Origin: an uncultured Clostridia bacterium
GTDB lineage: Bacteria; Bacillota; Clostridia; TANB77; CAG-508
Length of the DNA stretch: 64,000 nucleotides
Assembly: GCA_947631915.1 (NCBI GenBank)
Contig: CANRNC010000003.1
Span: 1-64,000, forward strand
Direction: 5' to 3'
A model generated the notes under the pieces. It worked only from the letters and a program-made list of their open reading frames with translations, was not told the origin of the DNA and searched no databases. This document shows positions 50,122 through 59,055 of this stretch, piece after piece; the first letter of the stretch is position 1, and each line of letters opens with the position of its first letter. A program made the translations under genes and the position numbers.

Positions 50122-50607
50122 ATGAAAATACTAATAGCTGGTTTTGAAGGAAATGACAATTCAGCAAAAATATTATTAGATAATATAAAACAAAAAAGTA
50201 ATAAGGATATTTTATATTTAAAAAATGATTTTGAAATGAGTAGTGAACAAATACAACAAAAACTATTAAAAAATTACGATTATGTGTTGATATTTGGGCA
50301 AAAACCAAATACAAATAATGTATATTTAGAAAATAATGCAACTTTAAATGGAATAACATTAGTAACAGATTTTTATTATGGTGTATTAAAAGAAAAATTA
50401 GAAAATAGTGCTTATAAAGTTGAAAGCTCATGTGATGCGGGAAATTATCTATGTAATAATGTATTCTTTAGAGCGTTGCTATATAAACAGGAAAATAATT
50501 TAAAAACAAAGGTTGCTTTTGTACATATTCCAACTATTGAAAATATTGACGATATAAAAGATTTATCAGACTCAATATTAAACTATGTAAAAACATTAAC
50601 AGATTAA
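50122..50607 (+). CDS. Pyroglutamyl-peptidase I-like protein
   Basis: 161 residues, shorter than the usual ~215 of peptidase family C15. The SSCDAGNYLCNNVFFRALLY segment with the nucleophile cysteine and the FVHIP histidine segment match the family; the Glu-containing region is less clear. The start MKILIAGFEG is also typical. Activity is therefore plausible but not certain. Confidence 0.7.
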   Translation: MKILIAGFEGNDNSAKILLDNIKQKSNKDILYLKNDFEMSSEQIQQKLLKNYDYVLIFGQKPNTNNVYLENNATLNGITLVTDFYYGVLKEKLENSAYKVESSCDAGNYLCNNVFFRALLYKQENNLKTKVAFVHIPTIENIDDIKDLSDSILNYVKTLTD

Positions 50608-50926
50608 TATAGCATTATTATTACAATAAAATCCGACAGATTCAATGAAAAGTAATATGCTAAAGGGTTTGAATATTAATATTTTTTTATTTCAACATTA
50701 AAATATTTTTAAATTATTTTGAAATAAGATAAGTTGTGTTTGGGGACTTTAATTAGAACAAAATAATACTTTAACGATTTTGTGAAAATAATAAAATAAA
50801 AAAATTAATAGAATATTACAATGATTTTTTGAAAGATTTTTTATTGTCGAGTTAGTATAAATATGATATAATTTTAAAAATGGAATACATTTTTTATTTT
50901 TTTAAGAAAATTATGAGGAGAATAAA
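50608..50926. other. Spacer with promoter
   Basis: No gene. A plus-strand promoter TTGTCG (50844-50849), 17 bp, TATAAT (50867-50872) serves the next CDS. Confidence 0.55.
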
Positions 50927-51379
50927 ATGAAGAAAAAATTACCAATTATTATTACAATAGTTGTAGTAATAATAATTTTAATAATAACTTTAATTGTATT
51001 AAATAAAAAAAATAGTAATACAGGAAATGAGATAGATGGCACATCAATAAGCGAAGTTAAAGGTGCAACAGAAATCAAATTAAATGAAGAAACCGAAATT
51101 AACACATTAAAAGAAATAAATATATCAGGCACGAATGATTATTTTTCAATAACACAGGAATTTAAATTTGAAATTCCAGACTATCAAGAAGGATTAGCTG
51201 TATCATTTGCTATACAAATACCATACAAATTCATTGTAGATGGAGAAGAATACGAAGGTGCTTATCAGCTTGGAGATGGAAAACATATATCTATTGATGA
51301 CGGAAACCCTAAATATGATTTAGAAATAATAAATTTAACAAACGACGGAATAGTAAAAGTTTTAATAAAAGAAAAATAA
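50927..51379 (+). CDS. Membrane-anchored extracytoplasmic protein
   Basis: 150 residues with an N-terminal anchor (~5-26, Ile/Val-rich) and a beta-rich domain (~65-150) containing FKFEIPDYQEGLAVSFAIQ. No lipobox. Family not recognised. GAGGAG precedes the ATG; terminator at 51378-51410. Confidence 0.7.
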   Translation: MKKKLPIIITIVVVIIILIITLIVLNKKNSNTGNEIDGTSISEVKGATEIKLNEETEINTLKEINISGTNDYFSITQEFKFEIPDYQEGLAVSFAIQIPYKFIVDGEEYEGAYQLGDGKHISIDDGNPKYDLEIINLTNDGIVKVLIKEK

Positions 51380-51410
51380 ACCTATAACTTTTGTTTTAGG
51401 TTTATTTTTA
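51378..51410 (+). terminator. Terminator after the membrane-anchored protein
   Basis: AAACCTA (51378-51384) pairs with TAGGTTT (51397-51403), followed by a T-rich tail. Confidence 0.75.
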
Positions 51411-51423
51411 TTATTGGTTATAT

Positions 51424-51460
51424 TAATAAAAAAGATAGAACCTGCTAGAAGCAGGTTCTA
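51424..51460 (-). terminator. Terminator of the 217-residue gene
   Basis: Perfect 10-bp arms TAGAACCTGC (51436-51445) and GCAGGTTCTA (51451-51460), T-rich on the minus strand. Confidence 0.85.
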
Positions 51461-51479
51461 CCTTGATTTCCAAAATAGA

Positions 51480-52133
51480 TTAATCCATAGAGATTAAGCC
51501 AAAAGCTCCGCTGATGATAAAATTTTTTGAATCTTCTTTTTCATCTCGGAAGTCGCTCAAGCCATAACCCGAAGCGGACTTTACACGGACGAACCCATCT
51601 GAACTTTGCCAAGGATTTTTAGCAATAATATAATCAGCTGACAGCAGATCATAAAAATTGCATATTTTGTTACTGCCTGAAGGCTGTTTGCGAAGGGATA
51701 TGTCGCTCTTGAGTATATAAGAGTTATCACATACTGCATACCAAGCTGCATCAATGCTGTATTTATAATCCTTAACAAGAGAACGGATAATACATAAGTT
51801 TTGGCAGGCAAACTCTGATTCAATCATGATTCTACTATTACGGTCAGGATCATAATTCTTAAGAGCATTTTCCCAAAAAAGATATGAAAATCCATTGCCT
51901 AACTGAAGCCCACGTTCATACACTACCTGGTTATTAAGTATTGAAGGGGCAATTGTCATACAAGTAAATGGATGTAATTTTCCATCAACTTTTGCATTAA
52001 AGAACAAATGCAAAATTCGCTCCTGCCTTATTGTTGTGGGAGTGTGGTCTAACCATTTACCTTTGAAACTTTCAGGATCAATCCGCATTTCTAGCTTAGA
52101 AATCGTGTTTTTCACCTCTGATGATTTTTTCAT
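51480..52133 (-). CDS. Uncharacterised 217-residue protein of foreign composition
   Basis: Not recognised. Soluble, no signal peptide. AGGAGGA lies 9 nt before the ATG, with its own terminator. Codon use is GC-richer than that of its neighbours (CTG, GGC, GCC, CGG). Codon 17 is an in-frame CGG (52085-52083) read as Arg. It lies at the right edge of the accessory island. Confidence 0.65.
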   Translation of the reverse strand: MKKSSEVKNTISKLEMRIDPESFKGKWLDHTPTTIRQERILHLFFNAKVDGKLHPFTCMTIAPSILNNQVVYERGLQLGNGFSYLFWENALKNYDPDRNSRIMIESEFACQNLCIIRSLVKDYKYSIDAAWYAVCDNSYILKSDISLRKQPSGSNKICNFYDLLSADYIIAKNPWQSSDGFVRVKSASGYGLSDFRDEKEDSKNFIISGAFGLISMD

Positions 52134-52288
52134 GTTACATGTCCTCCTAATAAAATTCTTATTAAAGATGAAAAGCTGTATCTGAATTGATACAAATGCA
52201 TTATAACATATTTTACATAAAATGTAAAACTTATAACAAATAAAAGAAAAAACAGAATTATTATATAAAAAATATTTAAATAAATTAT

Positions 52289-52317
52289 TTGGAAAATATA
52301 TATTTTTGTGTTATTAT
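52289..52317 (+). promoter_or_regulatory. BSH promoter
   Basis: TTGGAA (52289-52294), 17 bp, TATTAT (52312-52317). Confidence 0.6.
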
Positions 52318-52340
52318 ATTAAATAAAAGGGGGGATAAAA

Positions 52341-53330
52341 ATGTGTACGGCGATAACATATAATACAAAAAATCATTATTTTGGAAGAAATCTAGATTTA
52401 GAATTTTCATATAATGAAACAGTAACTATAGTGCCACGTAATTTTTTACTTAAATTTAGAAAAGTAGCTGATATACAAAAACATTATGCTATAATTGGAA
52501 TGGCATATATAGTAGACAATTATCCATTATATTATGATGCTTTTAATGAAAAGGGACTAGCAATGGCAGGGCTAAATTTCCCTGAAAATGCAGATTATAA
52601 AGAAGAAAAAGCAGGGAAGGATAATATAGCTCCATTTGAATTTATTCCTTGGGTTTTATCGCAATGTTCAAACATTAAGGAAACAAAAGAATTATTAAAA
52701 AATATTAATATCGCAAAAATAAACTTTAGTGAAAATTTACCAGCATCACCACTACATTGGATAATTTCTGATAAAGAGGAATCAATCACGGTAGAGAGTG
52801 TAAAAGATGGAATTAAAATATATGAAAATCCAGTAGGCATCCTTACAAATAATCCAACGTTTGACTTTCAAATGTTTAATTTAAATAATTATATGAATTT
52901 ATCTATAGAGCCGCCTCAAAACAATTTCTCAAAGAAATTAAACCTACAGCCATATAGTCGTGGAATGGGAGCTATAGGATTACCAGGAGACTTATCATCA
53001 GCATCTCGTTTTGTAAAAGCAGCATTTACAAAAATGAACTCTATTTCTGGGGATTCGGAATCTGAAAGTATAAGTCAATTCTATCAAATCCTTGGTTCTG
53101 TGGCACAACAAAGAGGCTGTGTTAACATGGGACAGGGAAAATATGAAATAACGATTTATAGCTCATGTTGCAATTTAGATGAAGGAATATATTATTATAC
53201 AACCTATGAAAATAGTCAAATTACAGGGATAGATATGTACAAAGAAAATTTAGAAAGCAATGATTTAATAAACTATCCATTAATAAAAGGTCAACAAATT
53301 TTTATACAAAATAAAAAAGATAATAATTAG
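52341..53330 (+). CDS. Choloylglycine hydrolase family enzyme (bile salt hydrolase-like)
   Basis: N-terminal-nucleophile amidase. After Met removal Cys2 becomes the nucleophile (MCTAIT). The other expected active-site residues are present: Arg16, Asp19, Asn79, Asn171 and Arg223. 329 residues. The family includes bile salt hydrolases and penicillin V acylases; sequence alone does not decide, but the gut setting favours bile salts. An HdeD-family gene follows by 14 bp, and the pair may serve bile or acid stress (inference). Confidence 0.9.
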   Translation: MCTAITYNTKNHYFGRNLDLEFSYNETVTIVPRNFLLKFRKVADIQKHYAIIGMAYIVDNYPLYYDAFNEKGLAMAGLNFPENADYKEEKAGKDNIAPFEFIPWVLSQCSNIKETKELLKNINIAKINFSENLPASPLHWIISDKEESITVESVKDGIKIYENPVGILTNNPTFDFQMFNLNNYMNLSIEPPQNNFSKKLNLQPYSRGMGAIGLPGDLSSASRFVKAAFTKMNSISGDSESESISQFYQILGSVAQQRGCVNMGQGKYEITIYSSCCNLDEGIYYYTTYENSQITGIDMYKENLESNDLINYPLIKGQQIFIQNKKDNN

Positions 53331-53343
53331 AAGGGAGAAAAAA

Positions 53344-53880
53344 ATGGAAAAATTTTTAAAGAAAAGTGGATGGATATCAATACTTGAATCAGTAGTTTTT
53401 GCAATATTAGGAATAATATTAATTTACAAACCAGAAGAAACAGTAAAGTTTGTATCTATAATTTTAGGAATTATATTTATAGCAATAGGAATTTATAAAA
53501 TAGCAACTTATTACATGGCAAAAGGAAAATTTGATTTATATAATTTTGATTTTGCATATGGAATTATAGCTATTATAATTGGAATTGTAATGATAGCTTG
53601 TAGTAATATGTTAGGAAATGTATTTAGAATAATAGTAGGAGTATGGATCATATATAGTGCTATTATAAGAATGAGCTTGGCAATTAAATTCAAAAATTTA
53701 GAATTAAATGGATGGTTATATAGTTTAATATTTGCACTTATAATGTTTGCTTGTGGAATATATATTACACTAAATTCAGGAGCAATAGTTATAACGATAG
53801 GAATTATGATAGTAGCTTATGCAGTTATAGATATTGTAGAATCTATAATTTTCATGATAAATATAAAAAAAGTTTTCTAA
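53344..53880 (+). CDS. HdeD family (DUF308) membrane protein
   Basis: 178 residues with six transmembrane helices in three pairs, the layout of HdeD. Family role is acid-stress related in enterobacteria; the function here is unknown. Co-transcribed with the BSH-like gene and followed by a terminator at 53906-53945. Confidence 0.8.
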   Translation: MEKFLKKSGWISILESVVFAILGIILIYKPEETVKFVSIILGIIFIAIGIYKIATYYMAKGKFDLYNFDFAYGIIAIIIGIVMIACSNMLGNVFRIIVGVWIIYSAIIRMSLAIKFKNLELNGWLYSLIFALIMFACGIYITLNSGAIVITIGIMIVAYAVIDIVESIIFMINIKKVF

Positions 53881-53905
53881 TAATCTAAAAAAATATAATA
53901 AAAAA

Positions 53906-53945
53906 AATACAGAATTCTATTTATAATAGTTTTCTGTATTTTTTT
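53906..53945. terminator. Terminator between HdeD and the zinc operon
   Basis: AATACAGAA (53906-53914) pairs with TTCTGTATT (53932-53940); T-tracts on both sides make it usable in both directions. Confidence 0.75.
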
Positions 53946-53970
53946 ATTCAAAAAAGTAATATAAAAAATT

Positions 53971-54567
53971 TTAATTAGAAACTGTATCTAAACCTTTTTG
54001 ATTCATAACTTCTAATGAAATTACATCTATGTAGTAGTAATCAGAAGATGTATTATCATCATACCCCTTGGTTAAAGTTCCAATAACTTTTAGCCAATCT
54101 TGTTCATCTTTCAAAACTGGTAATTCATTTGTATCAAATTGATATTCGAAAAAAGAATAACCAGGAGGACAATCTGGACATAAATTAGAAGTTGAATATC
54201 TTCCTACGAATGTATATGGAGTATTAGTTAAATACATTCCTTCAATTTCTATAGTTTTACCCTCATAAGATGAAAAGTTAAGATTTATATCTGCAATTTG
54301 AGTATCAAAATAATTATCTCCAACAACAATATCAGCATTTATTTTCTCATTTGTTGTAGAATATAATGTTCCATCACTTAAATTAGAAACAATAACACTA
54401 TTAGAATCAGTTGTAGTATCATTTTCTATTGCTGAATGTTCACTAGTTAAAGTATCATTTAAAGAACTAACACTTTGCTCTTTTTTATTAGAATTAACTA
54501 TTACAAAAGCTACAACTCCTATTATACTGAATAACAAAATTATTAAAAATATTTTCTTAAAATTCAT
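53971..54567 (-). CDS. TIGR03943-like C-terminal domain protein
   Basis: 198 residues: N-terminal anchor (~6-26), a Ser/Thr/Asn-rich linker, and a domain with FVGRYSTSNLCPDCPPGYS, whose two cysteines could bind metal. It resembles the C-terminal part of the TIGR03943/YcgQ proteins that accompany zinc uptake genes, and it is the last gene of the zinc operon, which supports a zinc-related role. Confidence 0.6.
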   Translation of the reverse strand: MNFKKIFLIILLFSIIGVVAFVIVNSNKKEQSVSSLNDTLTSEHSAIENDTTTDSNSVIVSNLSDGTLYSTTNEKINADIVVGDNYFDTQIADINLNFSSYEGKTIEIEGMYLTNTPYTFVGRYSTSNLCPDCPPGYSFFEYQFDTNELPVLKDEQDWLKVIGTLTKGYDDNTSSDYYYIDVISLEVMNQKGLDTVSN

Positions 54568-54579
54568 AGTAAGTCCTCC

Positions 54580-55401
54580 TTATTCATGAACTATTTTGTC
54601 CAATATAGTAAAAATTACAAATAATATTAAATTTACTATAACTATCATAGCACCAGTACTTATATTATAAATATAAGACAAATAAATACCTATTAAAAAT
54701 GATACAACACTTATTATACCTGAACTAATTACAACCTTTTTAAATGATTTGAAAAGTCTCATTGAAGTTAAGGCAGGAAAGATAATAATACTACTTATTA
54801 ACATTGTACCCATCATTCTCATCCCGACAACTATGATAAGAGCAGTTAAAATTGCAATTAAATTTGTATATCTTTCAGCCTTTAAACCACTTGCCTTTGC
54901 AAATTCTTCATCAAACGTAATAAGAAATAATTTCCTATAATATATAATAAATAAAATAGCAACTACTATACTTACTATAATACTTAAATACACATCACTA
55001 ATACTCATTGCCAAAATACTTCCGAACATAAAGTTACATACATCAGTATTCAAGCCAGTTGTGGCGGAAGTAACAGCTACACCTATTGCCAACGCAGAAC
55101 TTGAAATTAAAGCAATAGCACTATCGCTTTTAATTTTACTATTATTTCCTATCTTTAAAAGAATAATAGCAAAAATTGCAACTCCAGGAATAGCAATATA
55201 TAAAGGAGAAGTAAAACCAAAAACAGTTGCTATAGTGAGAATACCGAAACCCACATGAGACAAACCATCACCAATCATACTATACCTTTTTAACACTAGA
55301 CTTACACCCAAAAGAGCTGCACAAAGACTTACTAAAGAGCCTACGAGAACAGCCCTTTGAATAAAAGCATGTGACATCATTTCCATAATTGCTTGTACCA
55401 T
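54580..55401 (-). CDS. znuB: Metal ABC transporter permease (ZnuB/ABC-3 family)
   Basis: Membrane permease of a zinc/manganese uptake system. About eight transmembrane segments; SLCAALLGVSLVLKRYSMIGDG and LKAERYTNL are ABC-3 family features. 273 residues. Its ATG overlaps the stop of the ATPase gene by one base. Confidence 0.9.
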   Translation of the reverse strand: MVQAIMEMMSHAFIQRAVLVGSLVSLCAALLGVSLVLKRYSMIGDGLSHVGFGILTIATVFGFTSPLYIAIPGVAIFAIILLKIGNNSKIKSDSAIALISSSALAIGVAVTSATTGLNTDVCNFMFGSILAMSISDVYLSIIVSIVVAILFIIYYRKLFLITFDEEFAKASGLKAERYTNLIAILTALIIVVGMRMMGTMLISSIIIFPALTSMRLFKSFKKVVISSGIISVVSFLIGIYLSYIYNISTGAMIVIVNLILFVIFTILDKIVHE

Positions 55402-56073
55402 TATTTAGCACCTCCTATTTTAAAATTAGAAGGACTACCATTATAGGTTACTTTTCCATCTATCAACTCTATAACTGTATCAGCATAGCTCAAAGCTCTT
55501 TCTATATCATGTGAAACCATTAAAATTGTGACATTATCTGTTTTCTTTAATTTATCCAACAACTCATATATTTGTTTTGCAATACTAGGATCTAATCCAT
55601 TTGTAGGCTCATCCAATATAATTATTTTTTTAGTAGCACATAATGCTCTTGCAATTAAAACTCTTTGCTGTTGACCACCAGATAAGTCAGCAAAACATTG
55701 CTTTCTCATATCATAAATACCTAATTCTTGCATAACTGATTTAGCATTTTCTTTATCTTCTTTCTTATAAAAAATGCTTTTTATATTATTACTAATTGTT
55801 CCTGATAAAACAATTTCTTCTATTGAAGCGGGAAAATTAGTTTGAATTTCATTTTTTTGAGGTAAATATCCGGATAACATCTTGATTAATAATTTCTCCT
55901 GAATATCCTTTATTTAAACCTAATATGCATTTTAGTAATGTACTCTTGCCAGAGCCATTTTCTCCTACTATGCAAGTAAAACTGCCTTGTTTAACAGATA
56001 TATTAACATGCTTAAGAGTATTAGGTTTAGTAGGATAACTAAAACATAAATCTTTTATTTTAATAAGATCCAT
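55401..56073 (-). CDS. znuC: Metal ABC transporter ATPase (ZnuC-like), +1 frameshift at CGG
   Basis: ATP-hydrolysing subunit of the zinc importer. Frame 0 gives Walker A GENGSGKST and then reaches CGG (55872-55870), after which it stops within seven codons. Skipping the C continues as GYLPQKNEIQTNFP, restoring the Q-loop, then LSGGQQQR, Walker B IIILDEPTNGLD and the H-loop VSHD, to a stop at 55401. The product is ~223 residues, normal for ZnuC. The start at 56073 is preferred though spacing from AAAGGA is long (12 nt). Confidence 0.85.
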
Positions 56074-56099
56074 TTCAAATATCATTCCTTTCAAAATTT

Positions 56100-57068
56100 T
56101 TACAATAAGGCTTTTCGAAGAACATCCATATTTCTAGTCATAAGGCTTACCCAAGTTTCACCATTATTAAAATCATCCAAACTTATATTGTGTAAAGACT
56201 GAATTTGTAAAGCTTCACAACCATTTCCTACTTCATTAGCTATTGTATTTGCTACTCTTCCATTATTTAACTCAACATACAAAACTACAGGAATATTATC
56301 TTGTTTAATCTTATCTTCCAAATAAGCTATAGTACTTGGTGATGGCTCCGTTTCTGTGCTACATCCTGAAAAAGCAGCACTAACTTGTAAATGATAATAC
56401 TCTATAAAATATTGCATAGGCATCTTATCAGCAAAAATCAATCTATCTCTTACCTTATTATTAACTATTTCTTGTATTTGATTGTCTACATTTTCAATTT
56501 GCTCTATATAACTCTTTGCATTTTCCTCATATTTAGATTTATTTTCACTATCAACTTCTATCATAGCATCTTTTAGACAATTTATCATCGCTATTGCATT
56601 AGAAGGAGAAGTCCAAATATGTTCATCAAAAGCACCTTCAATATGTTCATGTTCACTTTCAGTCTCTGCACCATCAATATCTTGTTCTTCAATAGTATCT
56701 ACATAATCTGAAATACAAATAACTTTAGAAGAATTAGTATCTAAAGAGTTTAAAACCTTATTAGACCAATTTTCCATTTGACCACCAATATAAACAAATA
56801 AATCTGAATTTTGAATAGTTATTAAATCTTGAGCAGTTGGATCATAGCTATGGACATCCTTTCCAGCACCTAATAAAAATGTCAATTCAATATTTGCATT
56901 ATCACCTATTATTGCCCTTAAAAAATCATAACTAGCAAAATTAGTCGCAACTACATGAATTTTATTATCATCTTGAATTTTTGGTTTACCACCAGTAAAT
57001 ATAAAAAATGCTAAAAATATGACAATTATAATTAACAAAAGATATAATAATACTTTTTTAAAATTCAC
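56100..57068 (-). CDS. znuA: Zinc-binding ABC transporter substrate-binding protein (ZnuA-like)
   Basis: Extracytoplasmic metal-binding protein. An N-terminal hydrophobic anchor (~5-27) without a clear lipobox is followed by the two-lobed fold. Metal-ligand histidines lie in KDVHSYDP and DEHIWTSP, and an acidic His-containing loop (ESEHEHIEGAFDEH) lies between. A further site FADKMPMQYF is typical. 322 residues, second gene of the operon. Confidence 0.9.
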   Translation of the reverse strand: MNFKKVLLYLLLIIIVIFLAFFIFTGGKPKIQDDNKIHVVATNFASYDFLRAIIGDNANIELTFLLGAGKDVHSYDPTAQDLITIQNSDLFVYIGGQMENWSNKVLNSLDTNSSKVICISDYVDTIEEQDIDGAETESEHEHIEGAFDEHIWTSPSNAIAMINCLKDAMIEVDSENKSKYEENAKSYIEQIENVDNQIQEIVNNKVRDRLIFADKMPMQYFIEYYHLQVSAAFSGCSTETEPSPSTIAYLEDKIKQDNIPVVLYVELNNGRVANTIANEVGNGCEALQIQSLHNISLDDFNNGETWVSLMTRNMDVLRKALL

Positions 57069-57085
57069 TTAATATTCCCTCCATT

Positions 57086-57484
57086 TCAATTACCTTTGCA
57101 ATTTTTACAAATGCCATAAAATATAATTCTATCAGTATCAATCTCAAAATTTTCTTTATTTATCGCTTCTTGATTTATTTTTTCCATTTCTGAACATTGA
57201 AAATGATATAATTTATTACACTTCTCACATATTAAATGATAAACATCTTTACTATTATCATGACAAGAGTTATATCTGTAACAATATCCTTGTTTATTTT
57301 CAAAAGGAATTTTAGATACAATACCTTTTTCAATCAAGGAATTAATAATTCTATAAATTGTAGTCAATCCCAACTTATCATGCAAATCTAAAGAAATCTT
57401 TTGAATAGTGAGATGTTCATTTTCATGACTTTTTAAATATTTTAATAAAACTTCTTTTTGTTCAGTATTTCTTTGATTTCCCAT
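57086..57484 (-). CDS. Fur-family regulator (Zur-like)
   Basis: 132-residue Fur-family metalloregulator. The winged-helix segment TTIYRIINSLIEKGIVSKI and two CxxC pairs (CEKCN, CKNCK) plus HFQCSEM support structural and regulatory metal sites. The start at 57484 follows AAAGGGAG; upstream in-frame ATGs lack a site. It heads the zinc operon and probably represses it together with itself through a box at 57500-57518. Confidence 0.88.
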   Translation of the reverse strand: MGNQRNTEQKEVLLKYLKSHENEHLTIQKISLDLHDKLGLTTIYRIINSLIEKGIVSKIPFENKQGYCYRYNSCHDNSKDVYHLICEKCNKLYHFQCSEMEKINQEAINKENFEIDTDRIIFYGICKNCKGN

Positions 57485-57499
57485 CTTCAAACTCCCTTT

Positions 57500-57548
57500 A
57501 ATGAAAATCATTTCCAATTATTATAACATGGATTATTTAATTTGACAA
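57500..57548 (-). promoter_or_regulatory. Zinc operon promoter with Fur-type box
   Basis: Minus-strand TTGTCA (57548-57543), 17 bp, TATAAT (57525-57520). Directly downstream is GGAAATGATTTTCATT, an imperfect palindrome of the Fur/Zur/Per type covering the expected transcription start. Confidence 0.7.
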
Positions 57549-57587
57549 GAAAAAAACAGAAAGTATACAAACAAAATTAAAATAAAA

Positions 57588-57614
57588 CACAAAAATAGCA
57601 CGGATAACCGTGCC
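57588..57614 (-). terminator. Terminator of the CapA-like gene
   Basis: GCACGG (57598-57603), ATAA, CCGTGC (57608-57613), followed by TATTTTTGTG on the minus strand. Confidence 0.8.
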
Positions 57615-57627
57615 ATTTATTCTGCAA

Positions 57628-58866
57628 TTAAATAGAATTTATAATTCTTTCTATTCTATTAAGAGAAGCTTTAAATGTTTTATATAAAGACTCACTAAGT
57701 GCTGTAGTTCCTGCCTCATAGCTTGAAATACTTTGTTTTAAATCTATTAATTCATACCTATCTTTAACACCACTACCCTTATTGTAACAATATACAGGAA
57801 CATAATCTATATTATCTATGCTTATTTTGCCATCAGTACCTGATTTAGTAACTTGTAAATTCAATATGATAGTATCTTGAGTATTAATATCAGACTGATT
57901 AGAAATGAAATTACCAAAAGAGTAAATAACAAAACAATCTTTTTCTTGACCATCTTCCATAGTTATAGTTCTTTTTTCCATTGGTTGAAGAACATGAGGA
58001 TGACTTCCGAAAATAATATCAACTCCATTTTCAAACAAGAAATCAGCAAGCTCCTTCTGTTCTGCATTAGGAGTAGTTTGATATTCAATTCCCCAATGCA
58101 TATTAACACAAATCAAATCTACATCTAAATCTTTTGCCAGATTAATTTGTTTAAGAATAAGATCTTTATCAATTAAATTAACACTATAAGATTTATCATT
58201 AGCAATGGTAATTCCATTAGTACCATAAGTAAAAGCAAGAAAAGCAATATTAATTCCCTTAACATTTTTAACTAAAATAGTATTCTGTTCTTCTACGCTT
58301 CTATTAGTGCCCATGTGAGAAAGACCTAGTTCATCCAAAGTATCCAAAGTACTTACAAGCCCAGAATATCCTTTATCCATACAATGGTTATTAGCTGTAC
58401 CTAGAACATCAACTCCAATGTCTTTAATAGCTTGGCCCAATTCAGAAGGAGAATTAAAAGTTGGATATCCGCTATACCCACGAGCTTCACCTGCAAAAGT
58501 AGTCTCTAAATTTCCAATGGTTAAGTCAGCATTAGAAGTATATTTAGAAACATTTTTGAAAAAAGGAGAGAAATTATATGTGTTAGTATTTGCGTCATAA
58601 GCAGCCTTATAATTAGGACCATGACACATAATATCTCCGATTGCTGTTAAGCTAATAGTAGTATCTTCGATAGATGCAACATCAGAAGTAGTACTATTGT
58701 TAATGTTTGAAGAATCAGCAGAATCCCTATTAGAATTATGAGTAAATAAGAATTTAACACGCCAAATAATCACAAATAAAATAGCAACAAAAATAATAAT
58801 TCTAGGGTAATTAAGTCTACGTTTCTTTTTTCTTCTTCGTCTAGGATAATATTCACTACCTTCCAT
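57628..58866 (-). CDS. CapA family protein (PGA_cap phosphoesterase-like)
   Basis: 412 residues: short basic cytoplasmic N-terminus (RRRRKKKRR), a transmembrane anchor near 22-42, then the CapA/PgsA metallophosphoesterase-like domain with TAIGDIMCHG, IGNLETTF, TANNHCMDKG and GSHPHVLQP. The family includes capsule poly-gamma-glutamate proteins, but no other capsule genes lie nearby, so the substrate is unknown. Confidence 0.88.
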   Translation of the reverse strand: MEGSEYYPRRRRKKKRRLNYPRIIIFVAILFVIIWRVKFLFTHNSNRDSADSSNINNSTTSDVASIEDTTISLTAIGDIMCHGPNYKAAYDANTNTYNFSPFFKNVSKYTSNADLTIGNLETTFAGEARGYSGYPTFNSPSELGQAIKDIGVDVLGTANNHCMDKGYSGLVSTLDTLDELGLSHMGTNRSVEEQNTILVKNVKGINIAFLAFTYGTNGITIANDKSYSVNLIDKDLILKQINLAKDLDVDLICVNMHWGIEYQTTPNAEQKELADFLFENGVDIIFGSHPHVLQPMEKRTITMEDGQEKDCFVIYSFGNFISNQSDINTQDTIILNLQVTKSGTDGKISIDNIDYVPVYCYNKGSGVKDRYELIDLKQSISSYEAGTTALSESLYKTFKASLNRIERIINSI

Positions 58867-58981
58867 AATAACCTCCTATAAAATTTATTTGAATTACTTA
58901 TATAAAATATCACACAATAAATTAAAATTCAATAAAAATAATCATTCTAACCCTTAAATTCTGTATATTTACTGAAACTTA

Positions 58982-59010
58982 TTGTATTTCTACATTTTTT
59001 GATATATAAT
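58982..59010 (+). promoter_or_regulatory. smc promoter
   Basis: TTGTAT (58982-58987), 17 bp, TATAAT (59005-59010). Confidence 0.7.
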
Positions 59011-59055
59011 ATATAAGATATTAATGAGAGATTAATCAAGGAAGGACATAGACAA

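Noticed and set aside
55401-56073. CGG reassigned to another amino acid
   Set aside because: Reassignment alone would not restore the frame in any of the four genes.
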